Below are positions 10,401-20,033 of a stretch of 64,000 nucleotides of DNA, piece by piece. The stretch covers positions 29,353,558 to 29,417,557 of the forward strand of contig CM064485.1 of the NCBI GenBank assembly GCA_032716605.1, written 5' to 3'. The notes under the pieces were generated by a model. The model searched no databases. It worked only from the letters and a program-made list of their open reading frames with translations, and was not told the DNA's origin. Within the stretch, counting starts at the first letter, position 1, and every line of letters starts with the position of its first letter. Made by a program: the position numbers and the translations under genes. The stretch comes from Paralithodes platypus. Lineage: Eukaryota > Arthropoda > Malacostraca > Decapoda > Lithodidae.

Positions 10401-12043
10401 TAAGAGATTCAATACTACTTGCAGAATGATAGGTCGCAGATTGCGTATGCATTTTTTTTTTTAAATGCGAAAACTTTACACCTACTTTATTATAAAGTGA
10501 TATTAATGTGTCAATGATGATCATAACAGTTACAGAAATGATTGTATTATATTACTGTTTGATTAATACTGTTGATACATTGAAATCAGTGCCATATATT
10601 TATTAGTGGCCCCTCCATCATTGACGAACATGCCTATTACCTAAGGCATCCTCTTCAAACACTAATCCGCCGTAGTTTGAATCTACCGCGCAGAGCATTT
10701 AAAATCTGAGGAGCCTTCATCATGAGCGCACGCGACCTCACTCATGGCTTCAGTCATTATGAATTGGGTTCTCACTACGAAAAAACTTCGTAAAAATAAA
10801 ACAAAAAGAAAAATAGAATAACGGTAGCTTTCCATCATATCGTGGATGTACTTGTGTGGATCTTTGACCAGACGCTGATTCAGGCATCATACTTCCTTCT
10901 CTGCTCTGCGGTCAACCGGCCCGGACGTGTCTCTCCACGTTCCGCTGGTTCCGCATTTGCTGCGTCCCTAGTGAGTTTTTTCTCATTTGTTTACTCCGGG
11001 ATGTATCGAGTAAGGTTAGGATATGCGTAGCAGGAGTGTCTATTTTGGGTCGTGTGTTTGGGGCATCTATTTCGGATGTACCCTCGTGGTCCTGTTGTGG
11101 ACAGGTGAACTTTTTCACAGTTAGCTAGTGATGCAGGCGGCTTTCATTACGCGTTATTGCTTCCTTTTATCTTTCTGATGAGGTAGCGTATTTTTGCTGA
11201 CGTTCCCAGCGTATTTTTCTTCACTTAGTGAAGTTTTTTCTGGGTCCCGAGTCAGTTCTTCCCTTTGCCGGAAGTATTTGCTACAGTGGTGTGTTGGCGG
11301 TGGTTCCTGTTGTGATATAATTCAGTGCTTTTTGTTTATATTCCGACATGTTACTGTTATCCGTCTGCCTAGGCCTAGCCAGCCTCTCGTAGCTTTTCCA
11401 CATATACAAGTGTTATTGATTTATTTTCTAAATTGTACTACTGTGTCATTTGTGTCCTGGTTTATTTGTGTATTGGCTAATTCCACGGACTATTTATGTG
11501 TCCTGGGTTAGTTGTGTATTGGCTAATTCCACGGACTATGTTGGGCCCGGCGTTAGTTGTGTTTTGCTACGCCTCGGTCCGGTGTTGCGTTCAGATGGTA
11601 TCTGGACGGGGTGGTTTTTTCCGGCGGGTTTTTTCTCGGTTTCACCTTGATAACCCCGGCTGTTTGCCGAGTTTTGCCATGGTTTAAAACAGGCTTGTTT
11701 CCCCGGTGAGTGGTGTCTGTGGCTCCCCAGGCTGCGTCTCTGGGTTCCTGTTTCAGGCTCCTTATGATTCCCGGCGGGTTGGCTGTACCCATCTAACAGT
11801 GTTCATACGGACACGTGTTGTTTGTAGTTTTTTCGGTTTTGCAAAGCCAATATAAAACTATGCTGTTGTTGTATTTCCTCCCCGGCGATCTTTTACAAAG
11901 AAGTGGGGATAGGAACAATTGGGGTTAACTTTTAAACTTTAAATCACCCGGCGGTGCAACCTGGAAGGGTGGGATGACCGAATTTACAAAATTCAGTTTA
12001 GTTGACCAGACAATTGAGGGATGCATTGTGTATCGCCTCCTTC
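10401..12043. other. Non-coding stretch with a 46-bp tandem duplication
   Basis: No recognisable gene. ORFs are short and carry no known motif. Two tandem units at 11450-11495 and 11496-11541 share TGTGTATTGGCTAATTCCAC. The stretch 10840-11900 is T/G-rich on the plus strand and ends in C+G-richer DNA; it may be decayed element UTR. Confidence 0.5.
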
Positions 12044-13805
12044 TGTTACGACTGGGGTTCAAATATATCAGGGCTCTTATTCATTGGACTAGTAATGGCA
12101 TAAATGCTACAACGGAAAGCGCTAGCTCCAACCTCTGATGTATATTCCCAGTGAACAAAGAACACAAATACTCTACAGAGTTCTATATGCAATAATAGGC
12201 TATCAAACTCTCAATAAATGTGCGTCTACTCTAGGCTTAATGTTATGTGAAAACAGCCTATTACTACCTATAACCGAAGGTGCTTGGTTATGGTATGCAA
12301 AGTAAGGTGGTAAGAGAAGTTACAGCTACGTTACTTTAATCAATAAATGTCAGGACTCCTGCATGAAAGAAAGTGCACTAAAGTCCTTCAACACTAACAA
12401 GGAATCTTCTTTAAATGTTAGAAGCTATAAAGATGCTTGTATCGGAAATGGAACCCAAAAAGTAAGGCAGCGGAACAATGCTCGTGCAGGCTATGCACAC
12501 AAAAAGGCAGAATATATAATGCCGTCGGAGCCAAGAATATCCTAAACACAACAATAATATCGCCACGACAATGCAGTATTCCTATCAACAAAAAGAGCCT
12601 AAGTCGTTTGTGTCTCAATACATCCAACTAGGCTGCGAAATGCTTGTGTAATCATAAACGGGTATGCATAAAAGATTAATTGTTTTAATATACATAATGT
12701 CACTTATGATTGATAATGTCTAGCTAGAGACAATGATACGAGATACTGGTGCGCATGGCATTGCCGCATAGCCTAGTGCAAATCTCAAGTCTGTGCGTCA
12801 AATATTACGTTATAGGGAAGGGTAGCACTCTTGAGAAACCTTACTACCGAAGTATTAAGCGTTCTCCTGGCGTACCTCAAAGACAAACAACGAGCTTAGA
12901 ACAGTGCAGAATGGTATAGGCAAAAAGCCCCTCATTCGTGCATGCTCTACTCCTCAATGGCACGCAGACTAGAATTTTACTCTATCAACTCCAGTTTCTC
13001 AGTATGTCGTGCAGCTTTTAACTAAAGCCAGCACCATAGGAAACAATACCTTATAATATCATACTCCTAGTCTAGCATTATCTAATCCAGCAGAACACTA
13101 CTAATTAAAGGATGCAGTACTAAACAATATAAATGCCAACCAATGCTTCGTGATCCACTTATCTTAACAACTAACATACAGGGTTATATCAGACCTTAAC
13201 GCACAATCAACTGGCCAGCATTAAGATTTTGCAGAGTTAACCAGAGGGGATATGTCTTAAAAAGGTGGTGAAATATATGAAAAAGAGAGAGGTCGAGGAA
13301 AAGATTCTCAGGTGCGAGCGGGATACAGGTAGCAAGGGAGAAAGATTGTGCGTTCTAGAAACCAGATCTGAGGGAGAGAGTGGCGAGGAACTGTATATAT
13401 ACTCGCACCAGCTCGAGCCGCGTGGGAAAGCGGTTACAAGTCCTCTAACCAATAGCAAGAGAGCTTGCAGCATGGTAAGGACCTCTCTCCACCAACCCCC
13501 GCGAACGAGCCGCCAGCCGTGACGTCATCGAGCGGGACAAAAACCTACGCGCTCCCTCACCTCTGTTCTACTCTCTCTCTCTCTCCCAGATCCCATCATT
13601 ACTAGTTAATGATAAAACATATACTTTACAATTAAATATATAAGCCTTGACATGGTTAAAAAAAAGAGCCTTTCTGGACTGCCCTGACACAAGCTTTCAT
13701 ATGAAATAAAGCACTCTAATACAAACTGTAGCCCCATCCACTGCCCTGGCGTAATGCGAGTCACTGTAGGACAAGCCCCGCGGTTCTAACGGAGTGGTTA
13801 CGTCA
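12044..13805 (-). mobile_element. Candidate LTR (3' or solo) of a Ty3/gypsy-like element
   Basis: On the minus strand the candidate starts TGACGTAACC at 13805, directly after a run of 13 or more G (13806 onward) that could serve as polypurine tract. It ends CAGTCGTAACA at 12044. No long ORF lies inside. A promoter-like core sits near its middle, and a Ty3/gypsy RNase H remnant lies upstream on the same strand (14316-14249), as expected for pol followed by a 3' LTR. The second LTR was not found, so the ends are inferred from motifs only. Confidence 0.35.
13380..13530 (-). promoter_or_regulatory. Promoter-like core in the candidate LTR
   Basis: Minus strand, 5' to 3': TGACGTCA (CRE-type, about 13527-13520), CTATTGGTTAGAGG (inverted CCAAT-like, about 13456), then TATATATAC (about 13402) and a CTCAGATC initiator-like site downstream. 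Order and spacing resemble an RNA polymerase II promoter. Inference only. Confidence 0.35.
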
Positions 13806-14248
13806 CCCCCCCCCCCCATATTTTTTCTCAGAGGCCCCCAAGGCTCACAAAATCTGATGGTTGAACCATGCTAGATCTCCACTTCACCCAGACGTAAAAT
13901 ATCTGGCACAGTTCTAAAACATTTTCAAAATTATAACCCTCCCCAACACCATAGGTTAAATTATATGTAGTTATGCTCCTCAAGAGCGAGCTTCTCTAGC
14001 ATTCTGAGAGGAGTGCAACTCAGAATTACTGCTAAACATACTAAAAAATTCAACTACAAAGAAGTTTTTATTTGATTTTTATGTTTATAATTTGTTTATT
14101 TCGGCTGCACTATGTCAAGCCTAGTTTTTTCTTCTATACCAAACGCTCACTCCTGCTTTACGACCAATACGCTGGGCTAACCGCGAGCCAACAAGCACAA
14201 GCGCAAAATACTATCCAAACTAAAGCAGGAGGCTACCCGTGTGTCAAT

Positions 14249-14316
14249 CTACCCAGGATCATATACCCTTGAACGACCATCTGCAACCACGTTGTCACAA
14301 CCGGCAATATGGCGTG
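14249..14316 (-). pseudogene. Ty3/gypsy RNase H C-terminal scrap
   Basis: Minus-strand translation RHIAGCDNVVADGRSRVYD matches the conserved RNase H tail (H-x-x-G-x-x-N-x-V-A-D-x-x-S-R) of Ty3/gypsy pol. The fragment is cut at its upstream side by the LTR-like end at 14317 and at its downstream side by a stop near 14249. Only about 22 residues survive, so the family call rests on one motif. Confidence 0.55.
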
Positions 14317-14452
14317 TTATGCCCTGTTTTTCTACAGGATTAACTTGGGTAATGTGAGTTCTGAATGACTGGGTATAGAAGGTTGCATGCACAATACAAG
14401 GTATGAGGAATAGAGAACACAAAATAAACACACGGTAACACGACACAAGTTC
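14317..14452 (-). mobile_element. Second copy of the TGTTATGCCCTG LTR end, cut by gap
   Basis: About 90 percent similar to 6168-6300 by eye (small indels). It has the same terminal TGTTATGCCCTG, inserted within the gypsy RNase H remnant. The remainder is hidden by the N gap. Confidence 0.75.
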
Positions 14453-14552
14453 NNNNNNNNNNNNNNNNNNNNNNNNNNNNNNNNNNNNNNNNNNNNNNNN
14501 NNNNNNNNNNNNNNNNNNNNNNNNNNNNNNNNNNNNNNNNNNNNNNNNNNNN
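14453..14552. other. Assembly gap, 100 N
   Basis: Exactly 100 N, a conventional placeholder for unknown length. It removes the left terminal repeat and 5' end of the DIRS element. Confidence 0.99.
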
Positions 14553-14908
14553 TCCTTCCAGCTGGTGCCCGCTCTACTGCCGGCTGTCCCTACGCCGCCG
14601 CCGCATCGCCGCCTCCTCCCTCCGCTCTCACAGAGGGTTCTCAGGTATTTCGAAGGGTACCACTTTCCCCACGATTTTGGTTATGACCTGTTCCCAGGGT
14701 TGGGCCTCGCTCAGGGGCTTGTCCCAGCCCTGGTGTTTGAGGGTCTCTGGTGTGGGTGTTTTCTTTTGACTTTCCTGTTATACTTGCTACATAGCTTCTT
14801 ACTGGATATTGTCTTATTGAGTCTTACATGCTGGATTGGCTCTACTGCCTCATTTTGCCTGTCTCACCTCTACTGGTGGGTAATGCTTCCCCGTTTTTCA
14901 GTGCTGTG

Positions 14909-17305
14909 ATGCCGGCTCCTCCCTGCTCTCGGCCGACGTGTCAGCGGACGGCCTTGCGGGATCACCGGGAATGTTGCCTCCACACGGCCTGCTATGGGAA
15001 GGATGTTTACGATCCCCGCCAGTGTGGGGTGTGTCTCTCCGCTCTTCAACTGCTCGAGACTCTCCCTACGTCGGCGGAAGGACAACGGGCCGGGACGTCT
15101 CTACGCCGGTCATGGGACGTCATCTCCCGTCACGTCCAAAGGGTCCTGCACAGGGCTCCTTCCTTCCGTGAGGATGACGTCCGGGTGTTGTTAGGGATCC
15201 CACCTACCTCCGATGCTGCACGCCGTTCCCGCTCCCCTACTGTTCGTCGCTCTCGCTCTCCTCATACGGCTCGGGGCTCCCCTCCCGGGAGTTCGGGTCA
15301 GGCGGGCGGGAGGGCGCGTTCCAGGGAGCGGGCCCCCAGGCGTCATGAACATCGTGTGCCTCCCTCCGACCTCTCCATGACTTCTGGAACTTCTGGCAGG
15401 ACGAAACGTCGCCGATCTCCGTCCCCTGCTGGTCGACCCCGTCTTGCTTCTCCTCACCTCAGGATGAGCCCCCCTCCTTCGCAGGCTTCCACGGTCTTCA
15501 GGGCCAAACGCCGTCCTGCCCCGCCGGCCGAGGAGGTCGTTCTCCATCCTGCACCGTCTTCTGCCACTGGTGGGGTGGAGTTCGAGCCTCTGCCTGCCTC
15601 CCAGCCTGTGAGGGGTCCCGGCTCCTTCCCTATGGCGGGCCCGGCTGTGGTGGTACCGGCGGCGATGCCCTCCACGCCTCCTCCTCAACCTGGAGGTTCC
15701 GACGCCTCGATCCCTTGTGTCCAGCAGTCTCCTCCTCGTCTCCCTGACCATTTAGAAGATGTTCTTGAGATGGAGGTTGCGGATTTTGATCGGCTGGAGG
15801 ACGAGGATATGGGGGTCGACTCGTCTTCGGACGGTGCACCTGATTCGGGCCAGGAGGACCCCGACGTGGCGGCACAGTCCTCTCCACCGTCCCCTGAGTT
15901 CTCCCCGCTCACGGACCATGGGGCCCGTGGGCCCAGTGAGGCTGGTTCCCTGTCTCCTCTACAGACGTCCTTCCCTCCTGCTGCGGAGACGGAGTTACGG
16001 GCGGAGTTGGCGTCTCTTCGCCTTGAGATGGCCTCCAATAAGGCAGACATCCTCTCCTCTGTCACGGCGGCCATGGATGCAGTGGTCTCCCGGTTGGGTA
16101 CTACTAACCCGGTGCCTCTGCAGACTCCGCTTGTGGCTCCTCTCCCACCTGTTGCCGACCACATCCCATCTCGGCCTGCTCTCCCGGTCGTGGTACCGTT
16201 GACATCATCTACTTCGTCACCTGCACCTCCGACACCGCCTACGACTCCTCTCTGGCCCGTTGTTATCCCGGGCCAGGGTTTGGGGTTGTTCTCTCACCCC
16301 CTCTCCGTGCCGCCTCTCTCCAAGTTTAAGATCCCCAAAGTCAAGATGCCATCCCTGTATGGGGATTCTGTTGCTTGGAGAGCTGTGATCGCCTCCAACC
16401 CTGAGGGGGCGGTCCGCCTGCCGGCCGGAGAGCGGGCTGTGCCGGAGGGCTGGGCTATACAGGTGAATGAGAAAAACGTCTTCAGGGCCATTACTCCACA
16501 GGGTCTGGTCCCTGAGGTCGATGTGAGGGTGTACCCTAACCGGCAAGACATGCGGTATTTTTCATATCATCCGTCGGTCTTGCCTTACACTGCCACCAAG
16601 CCCTGGGCTGACTACTCCCGCCAAGACCTGTCTGCGGATGTCCACTCCCTCTCTGCCATCTCAGGGACGCCGTACCTCAGGAATGTGCGAGATCGGGACG
16701 GGGTCCTGCTGCTCGAACTCCCGCACGTCTGTCCGGGTCCCTGGGGTGAATGGATCCGTGAGGCAGTGGAGTTTGGTCAGTCCATGGCTGAGACCTTGCC
16801 GGCCATCCCATCCATGGAATCATCTTTTCTGTCGGGCATGCTCCTTACCTCCTCAGGCTTCCCTCTGCCTGTGTGGGAGTGGCTCAATGCTCCCAAACTG
16901 TCGGTGGGCCCCCTTCCGTGTTCCTTTTTCACGGCACCGGAGAAGGCGCCACTGGACCGGGACTTTAAGTTCCGTCAGCGTGCGGCGCGCCAACTTTCAA
17001 CTCTTCTTGCTCAGTTGGAACTGGCGCGGGTTCACCTCCGCCTTATTGAGTCGCTGGAATCGGCTGATCATCGCCAAGGTTTTGAGCATGTCCGACGGAT
17101 CACCCTGCAGCTTGCCCTCAACCCTGTTCAGGACATCCGCCACTCCCTCCATGAAGCCACTCGTTGCCGTCAACAACTTCGGGTGGCTTTCTGTAAGAAG
17201 GCCCCTGCCGACGTCCGCAACCGCCTCCTACTGACTGACCTTCTGACCCCTGGACTGTTCCCTGAGGAGGCTTGGCAAGGGGGATTTCTTACTGGCGCAG
17301 AGTGA
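14909..17305 (+). CDS. gag: DIRS gag-like protein
   Basis: I chose the ATG at 14909 (MPAPPCSRPTCQR); the same frame is open upstream to 14828 but only with hydrophobic UTR-like residues. Residues 5-50 hold a Cys/His-rich cluster (C-x4-C, HRECCLHTACYG, CGVC) that could bind metal. Residues 100-330 are Arg/Ser/Pro-rich and low complexity. Residues 330-430 are acidic and then coiled-coil-like. The C-terminal third (AVEFGQSMAETL, LSTLLAQLELAR) resembles the conserved region of DIRS gag proteins. The ORF stops at 17305 straight after a GGGGG run at about 17279. The Arg/Gly-rich tail lies in the next frame, so a one-base slip there, real or assembly-made, is likely. Confidence 0.8.
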   Translation: MPAPPCSRPTCQRTALRDHRECCLHTACYGKDVYDPRQCGVCLSALQLLETLPTSAEGQRAGTSLRRSWDVISRHVQRVLHRAPSFREDDVRVLLGIPPTSDAARRSRSPTVRRSRSPHTARGSPPGSSGQAGGRARSRERAPRRHEHRVPPSDLSMTSGTSGRTKRRRSPSPAGRPRLASPHLRMSPPPSQASTVFRAKRRPAPPAEEVVLHPAPSSATGGVEFEPLPASQPVRGPGSFPMAGPAVVVPAAMPSTPPPQPGGSDASIPCVQQSPPRLPDHLEDVLEMEVADFDRLEDEDMGVDSSSDGAPDSGQEDPDVAAQSSPPSPEFSPLTDHGARGPSEAGSLSPLQTSFPPAAETELRAELASLRLEMASNKADILSSVTAAMDAVVSRLGTTNPVPLQTPLVAPLPPVADHIPSRPALPVVVPLTSSTSSPAPPTPPTTPLWPVVIPGQGLGLFSHPLSVPPLSKFKIPKVKMPSLYGDSVAWRAVIASNPEGAVRLPAGERAVPEGWAIQVNEKNVFRAITPQGLVPEVDVRVYPNRQDMRYFSYHPSVLPYTATKPWADYSRQDLSADVHSLSAISGTPYLRNVRDRDGVLLLELPHVCPGPWGEWIREAVEFGQSMAETLPAIPSMESSFLSGMLLTSSGFPLPVWEWLNAPKLSVGPLPCSFFTAPEKAPLDRDFKFRQRAARQLSTLLAQLELARVHLRLIESLESADHRQGFEHVRRITLQLALNPVQDIRHSLHEATRCRQQLRVAFCKKAPADVRNRLLLTDLLTPGLFPEEAWQGGFLTGAE

Positions 17306-17618
17306 CACATACTCTGCTCAACGGAAGGTGGTGGCGAAGCCCACTTCATCCTCCTCCACCCGCGGACGTGGGGGCAGGTCTGTCGCCGGCAGAGGGCGCC
17401 AGGCTAGAGGTGTGGCCAGGGGACTGGCTCACAGGGGGCGTGGTGTACCCGCCTTCCGTGGTCGTCGGTCCCCGGATCGCCGTCCCCGTCAAGAGGGGAT
17501 GCGGCGCTGGCAGGCGCAGGGCCCCAGTTCCTCCGCTGCCAGACACAGCCTGGAGGGGGATAGGCTGGAGCGCGAGGCTCGTCCGTCGTTTCGGCGGGGC
17601 GGGGGACGTCTGGAGTAG
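17306..17618 (+). pseudogene. Arg/Gly-rich C-terminal extension of DIRS gag, frame-shifted
   Basis: From about 17281 the +1 frame is open to a stop at 17618 and encodes an RGG-rich basic tail (RGRGGRSVAGRGRQARGVA and similar), a plausible nucleic-acid-binding end of gag. It has no start of its own that makes sense. Composition and position argue that it belongs to gag and became detached by an indel in the G run near 17279. Confidence 0.6.
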
Positions 17619-17818
17619 GACGTGGTGGCTCTAGCTCCCACTACGATAAGTCCAAGAGGGGCTCCGCGCCAAAAAACGCGTAGTTCCTCCTGGCCAGTCC
17701 CCTCTTCCCTCGCCCGACCATCTCGTCGAAGCGGTGATGGGCCTGACGCAAGGCGCCCGCACGGGCTTCTTCCGCCCCCACTACCGGCAATGGCCCCGCC
17801 GGTCGTGGGCGCGTCGGG

Positions 17819-19627
17819 GTGGTCAAGAAGGGTCTGACTTGGAGGTGGAGATCCAGGCCTCCTCTCAGGTGCCCTCCCCGACAGCGACCAGTGTCTCAGG
17901 AAGTGGCCCAAGTGATCATGTCCATGCACGAGGAAGGCGTTATCAGGGAAATATCTTCTACACAAAAGGTATTTCTGTCTCATGTGTTTCTGGTCCCAAA
18001 GAAGGACTGCGCTGCTATGAGGCCGGTGGTAGATCTCTCAGTCCTCAACTCTCACATTGTGAACACCCGTTTCCGCATGCTCACCATCAACCAGGTACGC
18101 CTGGCACTCAAGCCCTTGTCTTGGGTGGTCACCCTGGATCTGAAGGATGCTTATTGGCATGTGCCGATGGCTCCTCGGTTCCAGGGCTGCCTAGCACTGC
18201 AGTTGGATCAACGGGTGTTCCAATTCACCAGACTACCATTCGGCCTCAACATAGCACCGCGGGTCTTCACCAAACTGGTGAAGCAGGCTCTGACCCCCTT
18301 GCTCTTACAAGGGATTCAGATCCTGTTTTACCTGGACGATTGGCTCATCTCCGCAGACTCTCTCACACACTGTGTACAAGACACGCTCACTGTAGTCAGA
18401 CATATCACAAACCTGGGGTTCAAACTAAACATTCCCAAGTCCTGCCTCTCACCGTCACGAGAAGTGACGTGGGTGGGCTTGCACTGGGATCTCCAAAGCG
18501 CCACCGTTTCCCAGAGTCGTGTGAATGCGGCGAAACTTCGAAGGAAGCTCTTTGTCGTGTTGCACTCGGTCTCGATAACACGAAAAATCTGGGACTCCCT
18601 ACTAGGGTCTTTGAATTGGGCGTCTCTGACCGTGCCCTTGGGCCGGCTCCGACTAAAACGCCTCATTCAGCTGGGCAACAGGCACTTCCCTATCTCGCCC
18701 CCTTACCGTTTGTGGACGGTACCGCGCTCAATACATCTGAGACAGACACACTGGGTCGCTCGGGGCACGCTCTCTGCGGCTGTGCCCTGGACTGCTCCTC
18801 CGCCGACCATCTGGGTAGACACAGATGCGTCGAGCGAGGTGGGGTGGGGCTATCAATCAGACATGGGACATCAAAACCACGGCAGGTGGTCGGGGCTCTC
18901 ACACTTCCACATCAATGCCCTGGAACTGTTGGTACCGTTGTTCTTCCTGCGGGATCACGGACTGGCCCTCACGGGCAAGTCGGTGGCCTTCAGGATGGAC
19001 AACATGTCCGCGGTTCATTGTATCCAAAAGCAGGGCTCCTCCAGGTCTGTTGTGCTCCAAGACCTGGCGGAGAAATTGTTTTACCTGGCCGATCATTACA
19101 GCATCACCCTGCATGCGACTTACCTGCCCGGGACGGCCAATCTTTGGGCGGATGCTTTGTCGAGAGGACAGAGCACCAAGGTAGAATGGTCATTAAGACA
19201 AAGCGTTTTCGACGACCTCGCAGCCTCCTGGGGCCATCCGCAGGTGGACTTGTTCGCCTCCTCCGGGACGAACAAGCTGCCGGACTACCTCACCCGCTGG
19301 ACTTGTACTCAGGCGGGGGGGCCGGATGCCTTCAGCGAGGACTGGAGCAGGTGGCAGTCGATTTACGCTTTTCCACCGCCCGACGCACTGCTTATGTGCA
19401 AAGTCCTACACAGGCTGAGAGAGTACCGTGGCAAGGTTTGGTTAATCGCGCCCCTCTGGCCGGCCCAAGCCTGGTACGCTCAGCTGAAGCGATGGTGCCC
19501 GAGTCCCGTTCCCCTGTCTGTCTCAGACTTCCACTTGGGACAGATTGGAGACCTAGGGACCTCGTTGGCATTCGCATCGTGGATGTTTGTGAGGCAGGGT
19601 GGTTACCGAAATATGGACATTGCTTGA
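17819..19627 (+). CDS. pol: DIRS reverse transcriptase-RNase H polyprotein
   Basis: 602 codons from the ATG at 17819. The true N-terminus may lie further upstream in an adjacent frame, where an HYRQW-type DIRS start motif is seen. RT domain about residues 25-240: FLVPKKD, MRPVVDLSVLN, WVVTLDLKDAYWHVPM, RLPFGLNIAPRVFT and the catalytic YLDDWLI, with LDDW as in DIRS enzymes. RNase H about 330-470: IWVDTDASSEVGWG, INALELL, RMDNMSAVHCI, GTANLWADALSR, which together supply the acidic residues. The C-terminal third (DLAASWGHPQVDLFAS, KVWLIAPLWPAQ) is the conserved domain that follows RNase H in DIRS pol. All catalytic motifs look intact. The enzyme copies element RNA into a circular DNA intermediate. 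Confidence 0.92.
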   Translation: MVKKGLTWRWRSRPPLRCPPRQRPVSQEVAQVIMSMHEEGVIREISSTQKVFLSHVFLVPKKDCAAMRPVVDLSVLNSHIVNTRFRMLTINQVRLALKPLSWVVTLDLKDAYWHVPMAPRFQGCLALQLDQRVFQFTRLPFGLNIAPRVFTKLVKQALTPLLLQGIQILFYLDDWLISADSLTHCVQDTLTVVRHITNLGFKLNIPKSCLSPSREVTWVGLHWDLQSATVSQSRVNAAKLRRKLFVVLHSVSITRKIWDSLLGSLNWASLTVPLGRLRLKRLIQLGNRHFPISPPYRLWTVPRSIHLRQTHWVARGTLSAAVPWTAPPPTIWVDTDASSEVGWGYQSDMGHQNHGRWSGLSHFHINALELLVPLFFLRDHGLALTGKSVAFRMDNMSAVHCIQKQGSSRSVVLQDLAEKLFYLADHYSITLHATYLPGTANLWADALSRGQSTKVEWSLRQSVFDDLAASWGHPQVDLFASSGTNKLPDYLTRWTCTQAGGPDAFSEDWSRWQSIYAFPPPDALLMCKVLHRLREYRGKVWLIAPLWPAQAWYAQLKRWCPSPVPLSVSDFHLGQIGDLGTSLAFASWMFVRQGGYRNMDIA

Positions 19628-19640
19628 CTGATATGCTTAA

Positions 19641-20033
19641 CGTTATTCAGACTGCTTCCCGCATTTCCGCGCATCCCCAAGCGTAGCTGTGTTATTTACC
19701 TGTAGAATGGCATTAAGTAGCTCTCTAAGTCAACTGGTTGAGCTGTGATGATGATTTCATTGGAGATAACTTTATGGCCAAAACAGCCACTTTACACCAC
19801 TTTTCGATACTTAACAACAACATACAGGCACACACGAACAAGCGACGCTCTCCTTCTTGTGGCCGGAGATGCGGGGCGTCGGTCCAGCCGGCTGTTGTTT
19901 ACATGCGGCGGACCGACGCCTCGCACACGAAGCTCACAGGCTTTCAACCACTGGGCGTTCAAGAGGCCTTCCGGGTACCTGTTATATGCTTTTTTATGGG
20001 CGTTCAAGAGGCCTTCCGTGGTGAGAGGGTTAA
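19641..20033 (+). repeat. 393-bp repeat shared with 36639-37031, between pol and recombinase
   Basis: Nearly identical in reverse orientation to 36639-37031. The right end is a TTAA (20030-20033) preceded by GGTGAGAGGG, the terminus of the TTAA element at 36639-37126. The other end stops about 95 bp short of that element's second TIR. It contains a short direct repeat TGGGCGTTCAAGAGGCCTTCC-type at 19956 and 19998. It supplies the first 90 or so residues of the recombinase frame, so it is probably a foreign insertion that extended the ORF. Confidence 0.75.

Noticed and set aside
12363..12631. Overlapping short ORFs as genes
   Set aside because: Random-length frames inside the candidate LTR, without motifs.
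15191..16164. Long minus-strand ORFs (up to 186 codons) opposite DIRS gag
   Set aside because: Shadows produced by GC-rich Arg/Ser/Pro codons; no motif or start context.
17734..19686. 650-codon plus-strand ORF overlapping DIRS pol
   Set aside because: It is the +2-frame shadow of the RT-RNase H gene; the overlapping frame has all catalytic motifs, this one has none.
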